DNA from: Acidobacteriota bacterium
GTDB taxonomy: Bacteria > Acidobacteriota > Terriglobia > Bryobacterales > Bryobacteraceae
Direction: 5' to 3'
NCBI GenBank assembly: GCA_026394095.1
Contig: JAPKYY010000132.1
Coordinates: 1 to 8,150 of the forward strand
Length of the DNA: 8,150 nucleotides
Positions 1 through 5,698 of this stretch are shown here, piece after piece. Position numbers and translations under genes: made by a program. Position 1 is the first letter of the stretch. Each line of letters opens with the position of its first letter. Below the pieces are notes generated by a model. That model saw only the letters and a program-made list of their open reading frames with translations. It made no database searches and had not been told where the DNA came from.

Positions 1-29
1 CAACCTGCCGCGGGTACTCTGACAGGTAG

Positions 30-316
30 GGAGATGCACCAACCCGAACCGTCTTAACCCTACTCCTTCATTTTCCTCAATGTTTGCGTGATTTTCACAC
101 TCTAGTCCAGCCTCTGTCTGTGCTTGTAAACACTCCGGCACATGGGTAACAAAAGTTTCTAACCACATAGGAAAGGCATCGGAAAGGCATCAGGGAAAGG
201 CATCAGGCTGAACTGTCCCAAGGCCATCCTCTCTTTTTCCTCAATGTTTTCGAAGTGTTCTATCCCATTCCCCGCCACGAAATGCCTCCAGACTTCCCGA
301 AAAATTCCGGCACCAT
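30..316 (-). repeat. Diverged direct duplication of a ~120-bp segment
   Basis: Read on the minus strand, a segment at about 144-30 and another at about 316-194 are related. Both begin with CATG(G)TGCCGGA. They share an exact 15-mer, seen on the plus strand as TTTTCCTCAATGTTT at 71-85 and 235-249. From CATTGAGG onward they match at about 38 of 55 positions without gaps by my hand count. In each copy one frame reads N-I-E-E-x-E followed by a loosely matching stretch (L, F, L and P conserved). Copy 1 lies in an open frame from ATG 168 off the left edge (56 codons). Copy 2 lies in a GTG-initiated frame at 383-159 (74 codons). The two are not in the same frame, neither has a Shine-Dalgarno, and codons such as TTA and CTA are unlike the housekeeping genes, so I do not call a gene. 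The segment could be a decayed gene or a non-coding dispersed repeat. Confidence 0.55.
170..204. repeat. Three-copy 11-bp short tandem repeat
   Basis: GGAAAGGCATC occurs at 170-180, 181-191 and 194-204, the last two separated by AG. On the minus strand it gives a repeated M/D-x-F-P pattern in the 383-159 frame. It overlaps the end of copy 2 of the larger duplication and probably arose by slippage. Confidence 0.85.
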
Positions 317-383
317 GACCCAAGTGGCATGGAATCTGCAACTTAGCACAAAACCTAAAAAGCCCGGATTTTGACCAAATCAC

Positions 384-811
384 GGTCGGGATGGGGATGC
401 CCGCACCAACTCAATAATCACCCTGTAGCCACCTGCCACGGGGAAGGCTGATCCACTCCCCTGCGGCTGCAACTCTAAAACTCAGTTCGTCACACAGTCT
501 GCGCTAGAGATTTGGCGGCTCGCCAACCTATGCACAATTAAGGCGTAAAGGCCGTACAACTGGCTTAACCTTCTTTCGATGGGTAGAGAACAGATCTTCC
601 GATCACTCACTACGGCCCCTTCGAAGGGGGGCGAACCGGCCTTAAACGGCGCACAATACCGTATCTGCTGCTGCTTTCGAACGTGGCTTCTGCTCTTCGA
701 TCGCCTAACGTTGGACGAGATATCTTCAGCCTGGCCCCAGACACCGGTCTCACTCTCTGGCAAACGAATCCGATAAACTACAACCATGCCGCTTTCCGAA
801 GGATCAATCGC
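384..811. other. Gene-poor stretch upstream of the DUF4258 module, with a palindrome
   Basis: I find no gene here that I can support. CCCCTTCGAAGGGG at 616-629 is a perfect 14-bp palindrome that could fold as a short hairpin. No T tract follows it on either strand, so it is not a canonical intrinsic terminator. No convincing -35/-10 pair for the downstream module was found. A long minus-strand open frame crosses this stretch (1327-482) but it lies antisense to two recognisable genes and is treated as chance. Confidence 0.4.
799..803 (+). promoter_or_regulatory. Shine-Dalgarno choosing the ATG at 812
   Basis: AAGGA lies eight bases before the ATG at 812. It supports this start over the in-frame start at 683, whose extra 43 residues do not look like part of the DUF4258 fold. 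Confidence 0.55.
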
Positions 812-1129
812 ATGACCCTTCTGCATCTCGTCCGGGAGGCCGCAGAGAAGAAGATACTCTTTCTGCCCCACGCCGTGCGCCAGATGTCTCGGCCTGATCG
901 AATGATCCGAGTGGCCGAGATTAGAAGCTGCGTAACCACTGGCCAAATGATCGAAGACTACCCTGAAGACGTGCGCGGCCATAGTTGTCTTATCCTGAGT
1001 AATAGTGACGATGGGCGTCGAATTCATGTAGTCTGTTCCCCAAAAGCCGATTACCTCGCCATTATCACTGCCTACGAGCCCGATCCGGCTCAATGGGAAG
1101 CCGATTTTGCCACAAGGAGATCCGAATGA
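812..1129 (+). CDS. DUF4258 domain protein, putative type II toxin
   Basis: The product is 105 residues, the usual size for stand-alone DUF4258 proteins. The family signature is visible in order: an H-A-x-x-x-M segment (His20, Met25), a V-x-x-G-x-I-x-x-Y-P-x-D segment (about 42-53), a central S-C-L strand, I-H-V-V (His72 with the following valines), and the C-terminal I-T-A-Y-x-P-D-x-x-x-W block (Tyr88, Pro90, Trp95). DUF4258 is related to RelE/MqsR-like folds and is often encoded directly before a YgiT-type zinc-finger protein, as here, where the stop overlaps the next ATG by four bases. By that pairing I infer a toxin-antitoxin module, probably acting on mRNA. Toxicity is not shown by the sequence, and no catalytic residues can be assigned with confidence. 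A longer start at 683 exists but lacks family support. Confidence 0.85.
   Translation: MTLLHLVREAAEKKILFLPHAVRQMSRPDRMIRVAEIRSCVTTGQMIEDYPEDVRGHSCLILSNSDDGRRIHVVCSPKADYLAIITAYEPDPAQWEADFATRRSE
1114..1119 (+). promoter_or_regulatory. Strong Shine-Dalgarno for the YgiT-type gene
   Basis: AAGGAG, six bases before the ATG at 1126, lies inside the end of the DUF4258 gene. It selects the 70-residue form over an in-frame ATG at 1093, and places the first CxxC pair right at the N-terminus as usual for the family. Confidence 0.7.
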
Positions 1130-1338
1130 AATGCGCACATTGTCAAGGCGAGATGCGGCGCTCCACCGCACCCTTTCACGTCGACCGCAAGGGTTATCAT
1201 CTTTCACTCGATGAAGTGCCGGCTTTGGTTTGCTCGCAGTGTGGAGAGCCGCATTTCGAGGAACGAGAAGTGGAATCGATTCAGACTGTCCTGAGCCACT
1301 TGGACGAACAGATGACCCGAATGGCACCCGCCGCCTGA
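1126..1338 (+). CDS. YgiT-type zinc-finger protein (MqsA-like antitoxin)
   Basis: This 70-residue protein opens M-K-C-x-x-C (Cys3, Cys6) and carries a second C-x-x-C at Cys36 and Cys39. That is the four-cysteine zinc site of the YgiT/MqsA N-terminal domain. Between the knuckles lies the typical strand segment with G-Y-H, and after them a helix rich in Glu, Gln and Leu. Full-length MqsA has a further helix-turn-helix domain of the Xre type; none is present here, so this is the short form common beside DUF4258. The gene overlaps the DUF4258 stop (ATGA), implying coupled translation. The likely role is to bind and neutralise the upstream protein. Without a DNA-binding domain, autoregulation of the pair is doubtful. 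Family assignment is firm; the antitoxin role is inferred from context. Confidence 0.87.
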   Translation: MKCAHCQGEMRRSTAPFHVDRKGYHLSLDEVPALVCSQCGEPHFEEREVESIQTVLSHLDEQMTRMAPAA

Positions 1339-1350
1339 TCGCGTCTAGGG

Positions 1351-1377
1351 AAAGTCGTCAGGCTACAAAGTCGTCAG
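1351..1377. repeat. 11-bp direct repeat after the YgiT-type gene
   Basis: AAAGTCGTCAG occurs at 1351-1361 and again at 1367-1377, separated by GCTAC. It lies just past the stop of the zinc-finger gene, in the 272-base spacer between the two convergent modules. A local duplication or a footprint of a past insertion are both possible. Confidence 0.75.
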
Positions 1378-1502
1378 TAAATGGTGCCTGCTCTGGGAAC
1401 GGGCCGCGCGCAAAACGTTTAGGGAGACTGACGGGGGGAGACCGACAGACTCTCAGGCCGTCCCGCACCCGAATCCCTGCCCATACCATTCCGATCTAGC
1501 GA

Positions 1503-1526
1503 AGCCCGATTCCCCCGAATCGGGCT
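1503..1526. terminator. Perfect hairpin between convergent toxin-antitoxin modules
   Basis: AGCCCGATTC (1503-1512), a CCCC loop and GAATCGGGCT (1517-1526) form a perfect 10-bp stem. It sits between two converging transcription units, where a bidirectional terminator is expected. There is no T tract on either side, so it may instead slow polymerase, protect RNA ends or assist Rho. The rest of 1339-1610 shows nothing else I recognise. Confidence 0.45.
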
Positions 1527-1610
1527 CTATCCTCGACCACTTGCAATCCGCACCCGAATCTCCCGGAGCCAACCTGCACGGCGATTTACGAGTTCCGGTA
1601 ACCCCACGCC

Positions 1611-2006
1611 TCAATTATCGGTCTGGATAACCTCGACGCCGTACTCTCGCATCCGCAGGTCCACCGAGAGCATTCGCATCTTTTCCGCCTTCGCCTGAGC
1701 CACCAGCATCCGGTCAAACGGATCCCGGTGTAGCGGGGGTAATTTCTGCAACTCCGCCAGATGAGCAATCCGGATCGGCAACAACAGGATTCGGATCTGA
1801 TCCATCTGCCGAACTAAATACTCAATAGCAGGCTCTGGTAGCGGCAGTTTTCCCAGTCCTGCTTGGATCAACATCTCCCAAAGGCTCGCCACGCTCATGT
1901 GGACCTCATTTGCTTCATCGAGAAACAAGTCCCGCTGCTGCACGGATAGCTTGGGCGAGTCCGTAATTGCCCACAAAAACACGAGGGTATCCAACAGGGT
2001 TTTCAC
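1611..2006 (-). CDS. PIN-domain VapC-like toxin ribonuclease
   Basis: The 131-residue product is a full-length PIN domain. It opens L-L-D-T (Asp6), has the S-x-A-S-L-W-E segment (Glu44), then G-K-L, and the strongly conserved L-P-P-L-H-R-D-P-F-D-R block (Asp95, Asp98) followed by A-Q-A. A final acidic residue is Asp116 in L-S-V-D. These acidic residues form the metal-binding site of PIN ribonucleases; VapC toxins cut tRNA or rRNA. The subgroup usually reads D-T-H after the first aspartate, whereas here Leu8 replaces His, a one-base difference. The start is GTG at 2006, overlapping the antitoxin stop as GTGA, so translation is probably coupled to the gene before it. All metal ligands appear present, so I expect an active enzyme. 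The RNA target cannot be read from the sequence. Confidence 0.92.
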   Translation of the reverse strand: MKTLLDTLVFLWAITDSPKLSVQQRDLFLDEANEVHMSVASLWEMLIQAGLGKLPLPEPAIEYLVRQMDQIRILLLPIRIAHLAELQKLPPLHRDPFDRMLVAQAKAEKMRMLSVDLRMREYGVEVIQTDN

Positions 2007-2236
2007 CGTGCGAATTCCGCCAGCACATCCTCAGGTAGGGAATCGTCAAAGTTGTCAGGTACAACAAAGTCACCCTTGGCCGTGCCCAAAACCCGCCGCG
2101 CCGGCGCGGTCTCCACAGGCGTCAACCGAACCAGCCGCCTTCCAGACCGCATGATGATCACTTCCTCGCCCGCCATTGCTTGATCGAGCAGCCGGGAAAG
2201 CTGAGTTTTCGCCTCATGAACATTCACTTCAGTCAT
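2003..2236 (-). CDS. Phd/YefM-family antitoxin of the PIN toxin
   Basis: The 77-residue protein begins M-T-E-V-N-V-H-E-A-K-T-Q-L-S-R-L-L, the N-terminal dimer and DNA-binding fold of Phd/YefM antitoxins. It continues with G-E-E-V-I-I and an R-x-G-R-R-L-V-R-L-T-P segment, typical of this family. The C-terminal part (about 45-77) contains D-F-V-V-P-x-x-F-D and L-P-E-D-V-L, the disordered toxin-binding tail normally found beside PIN toxins. The product should neutralise the overlapping PIN protein and repress its own promoter. I choose ATG 2236; an in-frame TTG at 2281 would add 15 residues not typical of the family. No good Shine-Dalgarno precedes either start. Confidence 0.92.
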   Translation of the reverse strand: MTEVNVHEAKTQLSRLLDQAMAGEEVIIMRSGRRLVRLTPVETAPARRVLGTAKGDFVVPDNFDDSLPEDVLAEFAR

Positions 2237-2255
2237 GGCCACATTATGGACTAAG

Positions 2256-2286
2256 TCCGATTTCGGATCAACGATGGCCAATCATA
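2256..2286 (-). promoter_or_regulatory. Possible promoter/operator of the Phd-PIN module
   Basis: On the minus strand TATGAT (2286-2281) resembles a -10 element, but no good -35 lies 16-18 bases before it. Downstream, 20 bases ahead of the antitoxin ATG, the dyad TCCGA-TT-TCGGA (2256-2267) could be the autoregulatory operator. The positions fit such a module but both signals are short and may be chance. Confidence 0.25.
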
Positions 2287-2402
2287 GAAAACTGTCTCAT
2301 TTTCCAGTTTCGGCCGGCCTGAAATCCTGGGAGCAGTTCAGGTATAAAGTAGACCCAATTTCTGTTCACCGAACCCTAAAGTCTATTTCTCTTTTCAAAT
2401 CA

Positions 2403-2654
2403 TCAATCTACACTCGCGCCCGCCCAAGCCGCCAACCGGGATCTGCCATCTTCAATCGGGGTAGGGCCCGCGCCGACCCACCGGTTCTTTGACAATTTGC
2501 CCAAGGCTTTACCCTCCTCGGGAGACCGCGCCACACGTGTGTCTCCCGGTATTCCATCCGCCTCGAACCCCTGCGGAAAAGCGAGAATTTCCCGGAAGAG
2601 AATCCAACCCGATTCGGGCTTATCTCTCTTAAAATCAGGCGGATGGAATGCCTC
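2403..2654 (-). other. Start-less open frame, possible gene remnant
   Basis: Between a TAA at 2657-2655 and a TGA at 2405-2403 the minus strand stays open for 83 codons with no ATG. The translation has a fairly protein-like composition, including segments such as S-P-E-E-G-K-A-L-G-K-L-S-K-N and P-I-E-D-G-R-S-R-L. I cannot place it in a family. It could be a decayed gene fragment, an intergenic repeat member or chance. Nothing else in 2282-2695 looks coding. Confidence 0.2.
2519..2548. other. Large inverted repeat upstream of rsmB
   Basis: CGGGAGAC (2519-2526) pairs perfectly with GTCTCCCG (2541-2548) around a 14-base interval. Its last eight bases are the palindrome ACACGTGT, which extends to CACACGTGTG at 2532-2541. 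A further odd palindrome, CCCGATTCGGG, lies at 2608-2618 and shares its core with the hairpin at 1503-1526. No T tract follows. It lies about 150 bases before rsmB, so it could sit in the leader of the operon, but no promoter could be fixed. Confidence 0.4.
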
Positions 2655-2695
2655 TTATGTCGCATTTGCCGCTAACCTGTTACCCTCTAACCTAG

Positions 2696-3754
2696 ATGGC
2701 AATCATCTCTCCCGCCCGCCGTGTCGCCTTCGATTGTCTGCGCCGCGTCCATGGTGGCGGTCATTCCGACACCCTGCTCCACGAGCTCTCCAAGCCCCTC
2801 GCCTCCCGCGATGCCGCCCTCGCACATGAAATCGTCTATGGCGTTCTCCGCTACCAGAATCAGTTGGACTGGCTCGCTCAGCACTTCTCCGGCCGCCAGA
2901 TCCTCACCGTCGATGAGCCCACCGCCATCCTCCTCCGTATGGGGCTCTACCAGATGCGCTACCTCGCGCGCATTCCTCCCCATGCGGCCGTGATGGAAGC
3001 CGTCGAACTTGCCAAACGCTCTAACAAGCGTGCCGCAGCAGGCCTCGTCAACGCCGTTCTGCGCAAAGTTCATAAGCGCGTCCTCAATTTTCCAGATCCT
3101 ACGATTGAACTCTGCCTTCCGGAATGGCTCTACATCAAGTGGGTCAAACAATTTGGAGCCGACCTCACCCGCACCATCGCCCTGGCCTTTCTCCGCGCCC
3201 CAGAAAAAGGTATGGATCCCGGTGCCCGCTCGATCGTGCCGCACCTCAACCTGCAACCCGGCAATACCTATCTCGATCTCTGCGCCGCCCCCGGCAACAA
3301 GACCTGGCAGGCCCTCAAGACCGAAAATCTCAAAGCCATCGCCTGCGACCGTAGCTTTAAGCGCCTTCTGCCGCTGCAACAGATTGGCATCCCGCTGGTT
3401 CACCTCGATGCCGCTTACCCTCTGCCTTTCAATCGCCCATTCGACCGTATTCTCGCTGATGTCCCTTGCTCTGGCACCGGCACGCTCGGGCGCAATCCTG
3501 AAATCAAGTGGCGATTGAACCCGGAAGAATTCGAACGCCAGTCGAGCCGCCAAAAGGAGATCCTCAAAAACGCCCTCGACGCCCTTGCCACCGGTGGCAC
3601 CCTCGTTTATTCGACATGCTCGCTCGAAAAAGAAGAAAATGAAGAAGTGGTGCGCGCCGTCTGTTCCGATCTAAAAGTTGAGATGCACCGCCGTATCCCC
3701 GGCATCGACCCCGGCGACGGCTTCTTCGCCGCCGTCATCCAGAAAACTTCATGA
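2696..3754 (+). CDS. rsmB: 16S rRNA (cytosine-967 C5) methyltransferase RsmB, compact form
   Basis: RsmB uses SAM to methylate C5 of cytosine 967 (E. coli numbering) in 16S rRNA. The 352-residue protein has an N-terminal NusB-like helical domain (about 4-130, with A-H-E-I-V-Y-G-V-L-R and R-A-A-A-G-L-V-N-A-V-L-R). The Rossmann methyltransferase core follows: SAM motif D-L-C-A-A-P-G-N-K-T (194-203), motif IV D-V-P-C-S-G-T-G (Cys258, product release), motif VI Y-S-T-C-S (Cys308, the nucleophile) and a C-terminal G-D-G-F-F. The SAM motif has Asn where Gly is usual. The protein is shorter than the ~430-residue norm because the linker domain between the NusB-like part and motif I is almost absent. 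No Shine-Dalgarno precedes the ATG. The stop overlaps rpe by four bases. A sister Fmu/RsmF-type enzyme is less likely because of the NusB-like domain. Confidence 0.93.
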   Translation: MAIISPARRVAFDCLRRVHGGGHSDTLLHELSKPLASRDAALAHEIVYGVLRYQNQLDWLAQHFSGRQILTVDEPTAILLRMGLYQMRYLARIPPHAAVMEAVELAKRSNKRAAAGLVNAVLRKVHKRVLNFPDPTIELCLPEWLYIKWVKQFGADLTRTIALAFLRAPEKGMDPGARSIVPHLNLQPGNTYLDLCAAPGNKTWQALKTENLKAIACDRSFKRLLPLQQIGIPLVHLDAAYPLPFNRPFDRILADVPCSGTGTLGRNPEIKWRLNPEEFERQSSRQKEILKNALDALATGGTLVYSTCSLEKEENEEVVRAVCSDLKVEMHRRIPGIDPGDGFFAAVIQKTS

Positions 3755-4434
3755 GCCACGAAATCCATATCCTGCCCAGCCTCCTTGCTGCCGATTTCAC
3801 GCGACTTGGTGAGGAGATCGCGACCGTCGAATCCGCCGGCACCGCCATGCTCCACTACGACGTCATGGATGGACGCTTTGTCCCCAATATCTCGATGGGC
3901 CTGCCCATTCTTGAATCGATCCGCAAGGTCACCAAATGCTGGTTGGACGTCCACCTCATGATTGTCGAGCCCGAACGCTACGTCGAGGCTTTCCGCGCGG
4001 CAGGTGCCGATTCGATCTCTGTTCACCAGGAAGCCAGCCCGCACCTCCACCGTACTTTGTCCCTGATTCAGGCTACCGGTGCCAAGGCCGGAGTGGTGCT
4101 CAATCCCGCTACCCCGGTTCATACCCTCGATGATGTTCTGGGTTTGGCAGACTTCGTGCTTGTCATGAGTGTCAACCCTGGCTATGGTGGTCAAAAATTC
4201 ATTCCCGCTGCGCTACACAAGATCCGTCAACTCGACCAGATCCGCCGCCAGCGTAACCTTAACTACTGCATTGAGATCGATGGCGGTGTCGATATGTCCA
4301 ACATTCTCGAAATTTCCGAGGCCGGTTGTGACTGGCTTGTCGCCGGTTCGTCCGTCTTTCGCAGTGAATCTCCGGCTACAGCCGTGCGCGATCTCCACAC
4401 TCGCGCCGCCTCCGGCAGACAACTGCTCGCCTAA
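3751..4434 (+). CDS. rpe: Ribulose-phosphate 3-epimerase
   Basis: Rpe interconverts ribulose 5-phosphate and xylulose 5-phosphate in the pentose phosphate pathway, in the cytoplasm. The 227 residues match the normal length of this (beta/alpha)8 barrel. Visible landmarks are L-P-S-L-L-A-A-D-F (Ser10), H-Y-D-V-M-D-G-x-F-V-P-N (His35, Asp37), D-V-H-L-M-I (His68), the phosphate-binding N-P-G-Y-G-G-Q-K-F (142-150), I-E-I-D-G-G-V (Asp177) and V-A-G-S-S-V-F. His35, His68 and Asp37/Asp177 are the expected metal ligands and acid-base pair, so the enzyme looks intact. The ATG lies within ATGA shared with the rsmB stop and has no Shine-Dalgarno, so translation is probably coupled. The 37-base gap to bamD carries a weak hairpin only. 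Confidence 0.97.
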   Translation: MSHEIHILPSLLAADFTRLGEEIATVESAGTAMLHYDVMDGRFVPNISMGLPILESIRKVTKCWLDVHLMIVEPERYVEAFRAAGADSISVHQEASPHLHRTLSLIQATGAKAGVVLNPATPVHTLDDVLGLADFVLVMSVNPGYGGQKFIPAALHKIRQLDQIRRQRNLNYCIEIDGGVDMSNILEISEAGCDWLVAGSSVFRSESPATAVRDLHTRAASGRQLLA

Positions 4435-4451
4435 AGCTCTTGCTAAGAGTT
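4435..4451 (+). other. Small hairpin between rpe and bamD
   Basis: AGCTCTT, loop GCT and AAGAGTT form a 7-bp stem (one G-T pair) directly after the rpe stop. It is AT-rich and has no T tract, so it is unlikely to terminate transcription. It might modulate RNA stability within the operon. Confidence 0.3.
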
Positions 4452-4458
4452 AAACTAC

Positions 4459-4465
4459 GAGAGGT
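4459..4465 (+). promoter_or_regulatory. Shine-Dalgarno selecting the bamD ATG at 4472
   Basis: GAGAGGT ends seven bases (from the GAGG core) before ATG 4472. The in-frame TTG at 4469 would be only four bases away, so ATG 4472 is preferred. This is one of the few clear ribosome sites in the run from rsmB onward. Confidence 0.6.
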
Positions 4466-4471
4466 ACATTG

Positions 4472-5698
4472 ATGCGTTCTTTCTACGTCGTTCGCCTGAG
4501 CGGTTTGGTGTTGCTCACGGTCCTTCTGGCCCTCTCATCGGGTTGCCGGAAGCGCAAATACGAAAACCCCATCACCAAAGACACACAGCAGCCTGACAAG
4601 GTCTTGTATGACAAGGCCATCGGCGACATCGAGCGTGGCCGCTTCGAAGTCGCTCGCCTCACGCTGCAAACTCTGATCAATACTTACGACACCAGCGAAT
4701 TTCTCGCCAAGGCCAAACTGGCCATCGCCGATAGCTGGTTCCGCGAAGGCGGCGGTAATGGCTTGGCACAGGCCGAAGCCGAATACAAGGACTTCATCCT
4801 CTTCTACCCGACCATGGAAGAAGCAGCCGAATCGCAAGAGAAGGTCTGCATGATCCATTACAAGCAGATGGAGAAGGCCGATCGCGACAACATGCACGCC
4901 CTGCGTGCCGAAGACGAATGCCGCCAGTTGCTGATCCAGTTTCCGAATTCGAAGTTTGCCCCGCGTGCAGCCCAGTTTGTCCGCAACATTCAGGAAGCTC
5001 TCGCCGAAGGCGAAATGCGCGTCAGCGATTTCTACTACAAGAAGCAGTCGTGGGCGTCGAGTTCCAATCGCCTGCAGGCTCTGACCGACCAGTATCCGCT
5101 CTACTCTCGCGCCGACGAAGCCCTCTTCAAGATGGGTGATGCTTACACCAGGATGGGCCCCCGCTTTAAAGATCGCTCCGGCAAGGCTTATGCCAAGCTG
5201 GTTCGCGAATACCCGTTGAGCTCTTATGCCGACGATGCCAAGAAGCGCCTGCAAGAGATGGAAATGGCCGTCCCTGAAGCCGACCCCAAGGCCGTGGCGC
5301 GTATGAAGTACGAAGCCGAGAACCGCACCAAGGCTGGCATGATGGCTCCCGTCGGGAACATGCTGAAGCGTGGCCCTGACGTGAGGATGGCTGCCAAGAC
5401 TGGCGACCCCGCCATGACTGCCATCCGTCCGACAATTCCGGTCAATATTCCGATTCCGGTTGCTGCTGGCACTGGTACTACCGACGTTACGGTTTCGACT
5501 GTTCCTGACGGGTCCACACTTGACAGCAGTCCTGATGCACGCTTGAACAAGCCTGCCGATCCAGCCGCTGCTACTACCGCTGCTCCTCCTGCCGCCGCTG
5601 CTGCTACAGACCAGAACGCCCCGATTATCTCCAAGGGCACCATCGTCCCAGTCAAGAAGCAGAAGAAGGTCAAGGAACCGAAAAAGAAGAAGAATTGA
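4472..5698 (+). CDS. bamD: Outer-membrane assembly lipoprotein BamD with long C-terminal tail
   Basis: BamD is the essential lipoprotein partner of BamA in inserting beta-barrel proteins into the outer membrane. The product has a lipoprotein signal peptide: basic N-end, hydrophobic G-L-V-L-L-T-V-L-L-A-L, then S-S-G-C with lipidated Cys25. Residues about 42-262 form TPR-like helical repeats, with family-style segments such as L-Y-D-K-A, G-R-F-E-V-A, L-I-N-T-Y, Q-F-P-N-S and R-E-Y-P-L-S-S-Y-A-D-D-A. At 408 residues it is much longer than E. coli BamD (about 245). The extra 140 residues are low-complexity: a Pro/Ala/Thr stretch (about 340-380) and a lysine-rich end. Its last bases overlap the TTG start of the response regulator. 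The assignment to BamD rather than another TPR lipoprotein (YfiO/CpoB type) is good but not absolute. Confidence 0.85.
   Translation: MRSFYVVRLSGLVLLTVLLALSSGCRKRKYENPITKDTQQPDKVLYDKAIGDIERGRFEVARLTLQTLINTYDTSEFLAKAKLAIADSWFREGGGNGLAQAEAEYKDFILFYPTMEEAAESQEKVCMIHYKQMEKADRDNMHALRAEDECRQLLIQFPNSKFAPRAAQFVRNIQEALAEGEMRVSDFYYKKQSWASSSNRLQALTDQYPLYSRADEALFKMGDAYTRMGPRFKDRSGKAYAKLVREYPLSSYADDAKKRLQEMEMAVPEADPKAVARMKYEAENRTKAGMMAPVGNMLKRGPDVRMAAKTGDPAMTAIRPTIPVNIPIPVAAGTGTTDVTVSTVPDGSTLDSSPDARLNKPADPAAATTAAPPAAAAATDQNAPIISKGTIVPVKKQKKVKEPKKKKN

Noticed and set aside
159..383. 74-codon minus-strand frame as a real gene
   Set aside because: GTG start without a ribosome site, atypical composition, and its end is made of short tandem repeats; kept only as part of the repeat description.
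482..1327. 281-codon open frame on the minus strand
   Set aside because: It is antisense to the clear DUF4258 and YgiT-type genes, has no recognisable domain, and is explained by codon bias of the real genes.
2343..2348. TATAAA as a -10 element
   Set aside because: No -35 match at proper spacing, and it is 350 bases before rsmB.
2489..2513. TTGACA (2489-2494) as a -35 element of an rsmB promoter
   Set aside because: No acceptable -10 lies 16-18 bases downstream; the nearest candidate TTTACC is at 13 bases.
2497..2829. 110-codon plus-strand frame running into rsmB
   Set aside because: It overlaps rsmB out of phase and has no recognisable content.
2687..3553. 288-codon minus-strand open frame
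   Set aside because: It lies wholly opposite rsmB, whose motifs are unmistakable; a composition shadow.
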